A stretch of 16,676 nt of DNA from DSAR01 sp034437315. GTDB taxonomy: Bacteria; Chloroflexota; Anaerolineae; B4-G1. A program made the translations under genes and the position numbers. Below the pieces are notes generated by a model. The model was given only the letters and a program-made list of their open reading frames with translations, was not told the origin of the DNA and ran no database searches. Numbering within the stretch: position 1 is the stretch's first letter; the number at the start of each line of letters is the position of its first letter. The stretch lies in contig DAOTUC010000111.1 in NCBI GenBank assembly GCA_034437315.1, positions 1-16,676 on the forward strand. Direction: 5' to 3'. Below, piece after piece: positions 6,851 to 14,766 of the stretch.

Positions 6851-6915
6851 TCAACCTCCCGCAGGTCACGAGGCTATTTTCGGCCAATTCTGACGGTGAA
6901 GCTGCGGGAGGTTGA
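6851..6915. repeat. 14-bp perfect inverted repeat with 37-nt spacer
   Basis: The arms are TCAACCTCCCGCAG (6851-6864) and its exact complement (6902-6915). GTCAC/GTGA blocks just inside the arms could extend the stem. There is no ORF inside. It could be a folded 3' UTR, a small RNA, or a repeat insertion in the convergent gap. Confidence 0.6.
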
Positions 6916-6922
6916 TAAACAG

Positions 6923-6946
6923 TCGGGCGGCCAGTGTCGCGCCCGA
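6923..6946. repeat. 7-bp hairpin between the two larger ones
   Basis: TCGGGCG (6923-6929) pairs with CGCCCGA (6940-6946) across a 10-nt loop. It lies between the 14-bp inverted repeat and the terminator hairpin, making three consecutive foldable units in 130 bp. Confidence 0.4.
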
Positions 6947-6953
6947 GACGTAA

Positions 6954-6980
6954 CCGCCTGGGCAAGCTTTGCCCAGGCGG
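6954..6980 (+). terminator. Strong hairpin terminator between convergent genes
   Basis: A 12-bp GC-rich stem (CCGCCTGGGCAA with TTGCCCAGGCGG) closes on a 3-nt loop and is followed on the plus strand by TTTGTCCTT. It lies between the DUF4332 gene and the convergent LCP gene. The minus-strand tail is poorer in T, so it works best for plus-strand transcripts but could stop both. Confidence 0.7.
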
Positions 6981-7008
6981 TTTGTCCTTCGTGAAACTCG
7001 GGGAAAAT

Positions 7009-8439
7009 TTACTGCGCCACCACTTCCGGCAGTTGAAAATCCTCTCCCAGGATGAGGGATATATCGTGCTGCGCGTTGGAGTCCGGACCATGAACCACTG
7101 CCGTCGGCGGGAGCGCGAGCAGGTCGACCAAATACTCGGCCGCGTCCGTCTTGCCGGTGTAGACGATGACCAGGCTCTCGCTATAGTCGGAACGGTCGGC
7201 GTTGGTAGGCGTGATCACCTGAAAGCCCTCCACCCGCAGATAATCGGTCGTCAAGCCAGCCAATCCCTCGCGCGTCGTCCCATTCATCACTTGAATGACG
7301 ACCTCCGCATCCCGCGTGGGCGTAACCGGCGATTCTGACACAACTTCTGGCGACTCAGGCGACTCCTCAGACGCGGGGAGTTCTGCCGTGAAAATGTAAT
7401 CACGCAACTCGCGCATATTCTCACGAACCAGGAACAAAACCTGCTGGCCATCGGGGGTCTCGACGAAACGGGTATAATGTTCGTTGAGGACGCCATAACG
7501 GATGTCATCGGGATTGACCTCGCTGGCCAATTGGGCCAGCGCGACGATCTGCTCCAGATTGAGATCGGTCATCAGCGAACCCTGGAGCGTGCGCCACACC
7601 TCAGTGGACTTGGAAGCCAGGCGCAGCAACTCGTCTGGCTGCCGGGCTTTGTTGAAAACGGCCAGGAGGACTTTCTGTTGGCGCGCGGCGCGATCGAAAT
7701 CCCCCCCCTCCGAATGACGGGTGCGGGCGTATTTAAGCGCCATCTCTCCATCAAAGTGCTGCCAACCAGCGTCGATATAGAGCGGATCGTAACCATAGGG
7801 GTCGGCCGGATCGCTGGACGGATAGGTCGGATCGTCAATCGTCTCTTCCACGTAGACGTCAATGCCGCCCAGCAGATCGACCATCTCCTCAAAGGCGGTG
7901 AAATTGACGCGCACGTAGTAGTCGATGTTGACGCCGAAATTGTATTCCACCGTCTGAGCGGATAACGCCGGCCCACCGCCGGGGTGATCGTAGACCTGAC
8001 CAAAGAAATGGGCCTTATTGATCCGATCCTCCTCGTAACCGGGGATCGGCACCCACAAATCGCGGGGGATCGAAAGCATACCGCCAGTCATCGAAAGCGG
8101 ATCGATCGTCAGAACCAACATCGTATCTGTGCGCCACGGCCCTTCCTCGTACGCCCGTTCGTCGATGCCTAGCACCAGGACGTTCACTCGATCGACGCCC
8201 TTCCACCGGGGCAGCGCCTTGCCGCTCTCGTAGGTGATCATCTCGGATTCCGGCTGGCTTTCGGGATTCACGGTAAAATCGGGTAACATCTCCGATTTCA
8301 TCGTGAAGTCGTATACCTGCCCAAAGACGAAGACGCTGGTCGCCCCAGCTACCGTCAAGAAGAACATCACCAGGAGAGCGGTAAATATCACCTGGGATAT
8401 GCTGCCCGAAGCACGTGTTCGCCACCGATTACTCCGCAA
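7009..8439 (-). CDS. LCP (LytR-CpsA-Psr) family cell-envelope glycopolymer ligase with LytR_C domain
   Basis: With the preferred start this is a 476-residue protein: a short basic N-terminus, one membrane anchor (about 14-40), an LCP catalytic domain (about 85-265) and a C-terminal LytR_C domain (about 379-467). LCP hallmarks are present: LGIDER, R103/D105 in WRTDTM, SIPRD (R126, D127), ARTRH (238-242) and GDFDRAARQQ (246-255). These Arg and Asp residues bind the polyprenyl pyrophosphate and Mg2+ when glycopolymers are transferred to the cell wall or to proteins. I chose a TTG start at 8437-8439 because GGGAGG (8446-8451) lies 6 nt ahead. An ATG at 8500-8502 has no such site and would add an unnatural 21-residue extension. 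A Pro/Glu/Ser-rich linker separates the two domains. Confidence 0.93.
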   Translation of the reverse strand: MRSNRWRTRASGSISQVIFTALLVMFFLTVAGATSVFVFGQVYDFTMKSEMLPDFTVNPESQPESEMITYESGKALPRWKGVDRVNVLVLGIDERAYEEGPWRTDTMLVLTIDPLSMTGGMLSIPRDLWVPIPGYEEDRINKAHFFGQVYDHPGGGPALSAQTVEYNFGVNIDYYVRVNFTAFEEMVDLLGGIDVYVEETIDDPTYPSSDPADPYGYDPLYIDAGWQHFDGEMALKYARTRHSEGGDFDRAARQQKVLLAVFNKARQPDELLRLASKSTEVWRTLQGSLMTDLNLEQIVALAQLASEVNPDDIRYGVLNEHYTRFVETPDGQQVLFLVRENMRELRDYIFTAELPASEESPESPEVVSESPVTPTRDAEVVIQVMNGTTREGLAGLTTDYLRVEGFQVITPTNADRSDYSESLVIVYTGKTDAAEYLVDLLALPPTAVVHGPDSNAQHDISLILGEDFQLPEVVAQ

Positions 8440-8476
8440 ACCCAACCTCCCTATAACCCATACAACTATACAACTC

Positions 8477-8496
8477 GCATCCGACAGTTTGTCAAC
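8477..8496 (-). repeat. 20-nt near-repeat, copy 2, overlapping a TTGACA box
   Basis: These 20 bases match 288-307 with one mismatch. On the minus strand the copy starts GTTGACA, and TATAGT lies 19 bp after the TTGACA, so the repeat may be part of a second, nearer promoter for the LCP gene. The spacing is longer than ideal. Confidence 0.45.
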
Positions 8497-8537
8497 TTCC
8501 AACCAGAACGGACCGCCAGCATCCTGCTGGCTCCTGT

Positions 8538-8554
8538 GCCGTCAAGATGACGGC
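8538..8554. other. Short perfect hairpin in the LCP leader
   Basis: GCCGTCA and TGACGGC pair across a 3-nt loop, with one wobble and one further pair outside. There is no T-run on either side, so a terminator is unlikely. It would sit in the 5' leader of a transcript from the promoter at 8612-8639. Confidence 0.4.
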
Positions 8555-8611
8555 GCTCCAAATCACGCTCCAGGCGACGCTTAAATGTCGCCATTTCACG
8601 CAAGCGGTGAG

Positions 8612-8639
8612 ATTATAACATATTTGCGGGAACTGCCAA
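8612..8639 (-). promoter_or_regulatory. Promoter for the LCP gene
   Basis: On the minus strand TTGGCA (8634-8639) and a perfect TATAAT (8612-8617) are 16 bp apart. The start would be near 8605, leaving a leader of about 165 nt to the TTG start codon at 8439. That leader contains a hairpin (8538-8554) and the 20-nt near-repeat. Confidence 0.6.
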
Positions 8640-8687
8640 AAATTCCGGCGGGGTGTGTTTTTGCCAGGGATTCGCATCATCTTATCT

Positions 8688-11090
8688 TCAGGGCATAGAG
8701 GCGAGGTAGAGCTGTCCATCATTGATCACGTAGAATCGCGCGCTCGATTCGTCCACCGCCGCCGCTTCAATGCTCTCGAAGGCGTCGTCGGCGCGGAACT
8801 GAGCGCGGAACGCGCCATCGGGGGAGAGCGCTACCACCCGGGTCTGATCAATCACGTAGATCGCGCCGCTGCTGCCGCGGGGATCCACGGCCAACGCGCT
8901 CGCCTGGTCCAAATCGCCCGGTACGTCCTGCACGACGAAGGGCTCTGGTTGACCGCTCAGGAATTTATGAATCTCGCCGCCGGGATATAGGAGGTAGATA
9001 TAGCCATCAATAGCCATATCAAGCGCCTCGCGAATTGGACGGAGGGGCGGGTCCACGAAGTAATTTTCTGGCCGGCCGGGATAACGATCACCCTGGGGCT
9101 TGTAGCGCCGAACCTGGTTGACGGCGGCGTCGAGCACGTACAGACGACCGTCATAAGTATCCACTTCCATCGGCGTCTCCGGCAGCGTCTCTAGCGCGAA
9201 CCACGACAGTTGAATCTCCCCCCCATCTCCCTCCCAGGCGGGATCGTAGACGACAACGGCGCCGTTCTCTTCCAGCACCAACAGCCCGCTCGACTGCCGT
9301 CCCCCCATCGACTCAACCCAGACGAAGTCGATTAAATCGCCGACCGCATGATCGCCAATCTCCTGCCCTCGCCGGATGATGTACGGGTCGCCCTGTTCAA
9401 CGACGCCATCAGCGTTTGCGTTCAACGTCAGCCGGGCGACCCACTCCCCGGCCGGATCGAGCACAAAGATCATTTGACCGTGCGCGACCAACCGGCGCGC
9501 GACGTCGCCGTGGCCAAAATCCCACAGGTGAAGCGTAGACAGGCGCTCAATTTTATCCAATTGATCGAGCGCCGACTGCGCCTTGGTCCGCAAATCGACG
9601 GCGACCTGGTCTTCGGGCCGCAGCGCCAGAGCAGCGTCGGCATGCGCCAGCGCCGCCTCCCAATGGGGGCGAGCAGATTCAGCGACGCCGCCCGCCGACT
9701 GGGCCAATTCAATCGCTTGATTCGCCTGATCGATCACGCTCTCAAACTGGGATTTTTCGCCAAAGGCCTGGTAGGCCCACATCACGATAATGGCCAATAG
9801 GATGGGAATCCCCACGGCCAAAGCGATCATGGTCGCGGAATCTTCCTGAGGCGCGGGGCGTGATGGGCGGCGGCTGCGAGGGCGAACGGGCCGTTCGGGG
9901 CCGGGCAGTACGCGGCGGGGCAACGCCCGCAATCCTCCGACGAGCGCGCCGCCAGCCCCGGAAAGCGCCTGCCCGACAGCGCGCTTTCCCCAGCTCAACG
10001 CCAGGCCCACCCCCCCCGCGCCCTCTTTTACACGATCCGCCACACGATCCGCCAGGCCCGACGTCGGTTCCCGGATAATTTCGGGCGTCTCCTCAGGCGC
10101 GGGTAAGGGGGCGTCTTCGGAGGCCGACGCGATATGTACGGGAATCTGTTCAACCGGGCGCGCCGGGCCGGGCGTGGTGGGGATGGACGGGGCATAATCC
10201 GGCGGGGGAGCGACGACCGCCGGCTCTGGCGATTGTTCAACTTCCGGCTCTGGCGCTTCCACCGCCGACGATGGCCTCTCCACTGGCTCAGGCCTGCCGT
10301 GCGTCGTTTCGGTCCGAGTTCGGACCGTCTCCTTCAACCGCGAGAGCGACTGGAGAACCTCGCGAGCGGCGGAAGCTTTATCTGGTGTGGCGCAATCCAT
10401 CAACAAGGCGACGAAATCAGCGCCGGCGCCGACCTGCTCAAGCCCCTCCATCACGTCGGCGAGCCCCTCACGGGGGATCACGCGGGCGATCCCGCCTTCA
10501 CCGGCGGCCCGCGGCAAAGACGAGGAGGTCAACAACAATCGGTCGCCTGGCGCGACGAAGACGTGCCCCAGGTACACGTTAGCCGCCTGGCTCATTCCTA
10601 GAGCGCGCAAGGGGGTCAGATCATCCTGCGACAAGCGAATCAATCGCCCATCCTGAAAAACACAAGCCTGGACGTCCCCCGCCAGCGCGATGAATACATC
10701 GTGCTCTTTCAAGACCGCGCCGGCAAGGCCGCCGACGCATCGTTCCGTCGGGTCGACGTCCAGGTTCTCGAAAAACATGCGCCGATTGACAGTCGCAACC
10801 GCCCGTCGCAATCCGGCGGTGATGCTGCCAATCTCCGACCAATAGGTTTGGGCGAATAGCTCACACAATTCCCGATACCGATGAGGGGGCGCGGTCCTGG
10901 TCAAGTCAAGCAACAGAAACAGGCGCTCGCCAGACCGGGATCGAGCGGCGTAGGACGGCGCGTTCAACGAAGCCGCATAAGGGGCAGCGGAAAGTTTAAA
11001 CGCGCTCGACTTCCGACCCGTGGCGTCGACGACCCGCAACGCGCCAACGACGGGTTCAATCTGAGGGTTTTCATTTTTGTGGGGATTCAT
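8688..11090 (-). CDS. Transmembrane protein: degenerate PP2C-like domain, Pro-rich linker, extracellular beta-propeller
   Basis: This 800-residue protein has five visible parts. Residues about 15-240 follow the PP2C phosphatase pattern: GGLAGAVL, then AGDVQACVFQDGRLIRL (D139 in the GD motif), PGDRLLLTSSSL (182-192) and ADFVALL (D215). The usual S-D-G triad after GDRLLL reads S-S-S, and the D-G motif is D62-L, so metal binding is probably impaired. A Pro/Glu-rich linker (about 260-345) and an Arg/Gly-rich basic stretch (about 345-415) precede one membrane span (421-441). The basic side indicates a cytoplasmic N-terminus. Outside come a helical segment (about 445-510, ALAHADAALALRPEDQ) and a repeated beta-propeller-like region (about 515-800; LYVLDAAVNQVRRY, GYIYLLYPGGEIHKF, IYVIDQTRVVALSPDG). 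It may carry an envelope signal inwards. It lies upstream of the LCP gene with its own promoter. Confidence 0.8.
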   Translation of the reverse strand: MNPHKNENPQIEPVVGALRVVDATGRKSSAFKLSAAPYAASLNAPSYAARSRSGERLFLLLDLTRTAPPHRYRELCELFAQTYWSEIGSITAGLRRAVATVNRRMFFENLDVDPTERCVGGLAGAVLKEHDVFIALAGDVQACVFQDGRLIRLSQDDLTPLRALGMSQAANVYLGHVFVAPGDRLLLTSSSLPRAAGEGGIARVIPREGLADVMEGLEQVGAGADFVALLMDCATPDKASAAREVLQSLSRLKETVRTRTETTHGRPEPVERPSSAVEAPEPEVEQSPEPAVVAPPPDYAPSIPTTPGPARPVEQIPVHIASASEDAPLPAPEETPEIIREPTSGLADRVADRVKEGAGGVGLALSWGKRAVGQALSGAGGALVGGLRALPRRVLPGPERPVRPRSRRPSRPAPQEDSATMIALAVGIPILLAIIVMWAYQAFGEKSQFESVIDQANQAIELAQSAGGVAESARPHWEAALAHADAALALRPEDQVAVDLRTKAQSALDQLDKIERLSTLHLWDFGHGDVARRLVAHGQMIFVLDPAGEWVARLTLNANADGVVEQGDPYIIRRGQEIGDHAVGDLIDFVWVESMGGRQSSGLLVLEENGAVVVYDPAWEGDGGEIQLSWFALETLPETPMEVDTYDGRLYVLDAAVNQVRRYKPQGDRYPGRPENYFVDPPLRPIREALDMAIDGYIYLLYPGGEIHKFLSGQPEPFVVQDVPGDLDQASALAVDPRGSSGAIYVIDQTRVVALSPDGAFRAQFRADDAFESIEAAAVDESSARFYVINDGQLYLASMP

Positions 11091-11124
11091 ATCACCTACT
11101 CAAGAGCAATTCGCTTTCTTTGAC

Positions 11125-11153
11125 ATTATACTGCTATCTCCGCTCAAGCGCAA
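11125..11153 (-). promoter_or_regulatory. Promoter for the PP2C-like/propeller gene
   Basis: On the minus strand a perfect TATAAT (11125-11130) is preceded at 17 bp by TTGCGC (11148-11153), a three-of-six -35. The start near 11118 leaves a leader of about 28 nt containing AGGTGAT just ahead of the ATG at 11090. Confidence 0.55.
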
Positions 11154-11217
11154 CATCAATCAAAGGGCGTCTTCTCAAACTCAAGAGCGTTCGGTGATCT
11201 GGCTTGTTAATAGCTTA

Positions 11218-11244
11218 GTAGGCCGAGAGGTTTTCTCGGCCTAC
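11218..11244 (-). terminator. Hairpin terminator downstream of dnaK
   Basis: GTAGGCCGAGA (11218-11228) pairs with its complement (11234-11244) across a tight loop. It lies about 45 nt after the dnaK stop codon. The following minus-strand sequence (TAAGCTATTAAC) is only mildly U-rich, so termination may be partial. Confidence 0.55.
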
Positions 11245-11286
11245 CAAGTCACGTCAGTCGATTTGTGTGGGTTAGTGATTCACCAA

Positions 11287-13209
<1,923 letters not shown>

Positions 13210-13238
13210 CTTTTAACCTCCAATTGATTTGCATTTTA

Positions 13239-13270
13239 GGGTCTTCAGGATTTCGCATGGCCCATCATAG
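13239..13270 (-). repeat. Dispersed 32-nt repeat, copy 2, upstream of dnaK
   Basis: This is an exact inverted copy of 95-126. It ends 30 bp before the dnaK start codon. Part of it (13248-13261) pairs with 13277-13290, so this copy sits inside a hairpin that the left-edge copy does not show. Confidence 0.85.
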
Positions 13271-13290
13271 GGTCTCGCCATGCGAAATCC
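13248..13290 (-). promoter_or_regulatory. 14-bp stem-loop in the predicted dnaK leader
   Basis: GGATTTCGCATGGC (13248-13261) is the exact complement of 13277-13290, leaving a 15-nt loop. If transcription starts near 13295, the dnaK mRNA leader contains this whole structure 30-40 nt upstream of the ribosome binding site. It could affect mRNA stability or translation, act as a protein-binding operator, or simply be a palindromic intergenic repeat. Confidence 0.5.
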
Positions 13291-13301
13291 CAGAGAACCA
13301 C

Positions 13302-13331
13302 ATTTTACAGATAACTGCGATTCCCAATCAA
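13302..13331 (-). promoter_or_regulatory. Candidate dnaK promoter
   Basis: On the minus strand TTGATT (13326-13331) and TAAAAT (13302-13307) are 18 bp apart. A further upstream TATACT (minus strand, around 13360-13366) is an alternative -10 with a poor -35. No sigma-32-like motif was recognised. Confidence 0.35.
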
Positions 13332-13441
13332 GTTACCTGATATCATTCCATTTCGAGATCAGTATACAACACGTTTATCAGAATTAGATAAGAGAAGTAT
13401 CAACGTTTCATTAGAATCTGGGCGGAATTTGGATAAACCCA

Positions 13442-13470
13442 TTGCCTAGCCAGTGGAATAATGTTATAAT
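13442..13470 (+). promoter_or_regulatory. Promoter of the coiled-coil/selB transcript
   Basis: TTGCCT (13442-13447), a 17-bp spacer and a perfect TATAAT (13465-13470) predict a start near 13477. This rules out the in-frame ATG at 13442 as a start codon, because it would lie upstream of the transcript. The leader to the ATG at 13547 is about 70 nt. Confidence 0.7.
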
Positions 13471-13516
13471 CTCCCCGCGAGAGAAGGCTCACATACCCTG
13501 TATCCACAAGATTCAT

Positions 13517-13544
13517 TTCAGGAGGCGCGATTCAGGAGGCGCGA
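13517..13544 (+). repeat. Tandem 14-bp duplication carrying two ribosome binding sites
   Basis: TTCAGGAGGCGCGA occurs twice back to back (13517-13530 and 13531-13544), immediately before the ATG at 13547-13549. Each unit holds an AGGAGG. The second lies 7 nt from the ATG, a good spacing. The first is 21 nt away and has no start codon of its own. Confidence 0.85.
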
Positions 13545-13546
13545 TA

Positions 13547-14752
13547 ATGAGAATAACCGAAACGATGGACCTCACACAGGCCATGCAGACAGTGAGATGG
13601 CTGGATGAAGAACGGCGCAAGGATAAAGCGGTCATCTCCACACTTGAGGAGCGCGCCGAGGAGCAATCCAAACGCATTGAGCAACAGGACGCCCAGATCA
13701 AGGCGTTGCAAAAAGCCCTGTCCGGCGTCCAGGGGGTCCTTTCCAAGGTCAACGCATTCGAGGAAATGGTCTCCAACTATCGAAACGAGCTCCTGAACCA
13801 GATGGATCAACGGGACGAGACGCGCCGGAAGGAGCTCACCGAATCGGAACGCTTACGACGCATTGAGTACGAATCGCTCATCGCCAACGTCAACCGGTTG
13901 GAAAAAGAACTGCGCGTTCTCCCCCACTACGACGAGGCGATCAACGGCCTGCGATCTGAAAATCAGCGCTTGAGTACCATCTTTCAACAGACGGACGTCG
14001 AGGTCGCCGACTTGAGCAAACGCATTGAGGATAGCACCAAACCCATCCCGCACCTGGAGGAACAGCGCCGCGTCGACAATCGCCGAATCGTCAACACTGA
14101 GCAGGACGTCACTGATTTGCGACGAAAGCTCAACACTCTGGAAAAGAAATATCCTTTACTCGAAGAGGCGATCCAAAAACAAAGGCCCCTCATCGAAAGG
14201 GCGATGGAAGAGGTCAAAAAGTACGAGGAACCGCTTGAAGAACTGCGCATCTCCGATTTCCAACGGGAGCAGAAGATGAGGCAATACCTGGACCAGGGGG
14301 AATTGGTCACCCAGGAATTGGAGAAAGTGCGCAGCCAAACCCAGGGATTCATCGAACAACAGCAAGCGGTCAAGCGCACCATCGACGCCCTGGAAAAGTT
14401 CAAGGTGCGCATCGAGCGCCGCCAGGACGAAATGGCGGAACGGCAGCGCCTGACCAACGAGCAGATTCAACGCCGCTGGGACGAGTGGCAAATCGCCCGC
14501 GAAAAAGCGCAACAGAAGCGGGACGTCGTCGTCGAGGAGAAATGGCGACAACAGGAACAGATCAATCAGACCTATCTAAACCGTATAGAGGCGCTCCAGT
14601 CTACCACCAAGAAATATCGGGAACAAATGAGCGCTCTTTGGGAAAGCCAGCGCGCCAACGCGAACAGCCTTCTCAAGGCAGTTCAAGACGTGTATGAAAT
14701 TTTCACCGAACCCATCGACGAGCAACTGGGCCGCTTGCGCGGCGAATCATAA
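13547..14752 (+). CDS. Long coiled-coil protein of unknown function, upstream of selB
   Basis: This 401-residue protein is almost entirely heptad-like helix, with very high Glu, Gln, Arg and Lys content. It lacks a membrane span, signal peptide or any catalytic motif I can name. Short breaks occur around HYDEAING, KPIPHLEEQ and KKYPLLEEAI, suggesting several coiled-coil segments that may fold back or dimerise. I chose the ATG at 13547 because AGGAGG lies 7 nt ahead and the predicted transcript starts near 13477; the longer frame from 13442 overlaps the promoter. It precedes selB by only 14 nt and surely shares its transcript, but I know of no coiled-coil partner for SelB. It could be a structural or scaffold protein; its overall look resembles SMC-like or tropomyosin-like rods without heads. 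Confidence 0.85.
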   Translation: MRITETMDLTQAMQTVRWLDEERRKDKAVISTLEERAEEQSKRIEQQDAQIKALQKALSGVQGVLSKVNAFEEMVSNYRNELLNQMDQRDETRRKELTESERLRRIEYESLIANVNRLEKELRVLPHYDEAINGLRSENQRLSTIFQQTDVEVADLSKRIEDSTKPIPHLEEQRRVDNRRIVNTEQDVTDLRRKLNTLEKKYPLLEEAIQKQRPLIERAMEEVKKYEEPLEELRISDFQREQKMRQYLDQGELVTQELEKVRSQTQGFIEQQQAVKRTIDALEKFKVRIERRQDEMAERQRLTNEQIQRRWDEWQIAREKAQQKRDVVVEEKWRQQEQINQTYLNRIEALQSTTKKYREQMSALWESQRANANSLLKAVQDVYEIFTEPIDEQLGRLRGES

Positions 14753-14766
14753 TAGGAGTAAGCGCT

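Larger units (their letters stand above)
13210..13546. other. Divergent intergenic region between dnaK and the coiled-coil gene
   Basis: No gene lies in these 337 bp. They hold the dnaK ribosome binding site, the 32-nt repeat with its hairpin (13239-13290), an AT-rich stretch (about 13291-13440) clearly richer in A/T than its surroundings, a weak dnaK promoter candidate, a good plus-strand promoter (13442-13470) and a tandemly duplicated ribosome binding site (13517-13544). Confidence 0.7.

Noticed and set aside
6851..6980. CRISPR array or tRNA gene in the hairpin-rich gap
   Set aside because: There are no regularly spaced direct repeats, and no cloverleaf with a T-loop (GGTTCRA) or CCA-adjacent acceptor stem could be drawn.
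7009..8502. ATG start at 8500-8502 for the LCP protein
   Set aside because: It lacks a ribosome binding site and adds an atypical 21-residue extension. TTG at 8437-8439 with GGGAGG at 6-nt spacing fits better.
13210..13440. CIRCE, HAIR or sigma-32 heat-shock control of dnaK
   Set aside because: None of the consensus half-sites was found by eye on either strand; only the repeat hairpin and weak sigma-70-like boxes are present.
13442..14752. ATG start at 13442 for the coiled-coil protein
   Set aside because: The position coincides with the -35 box of a good promoter whose transcript starts near 13477. The ATG at 13547 has an ideal AGGAGG.
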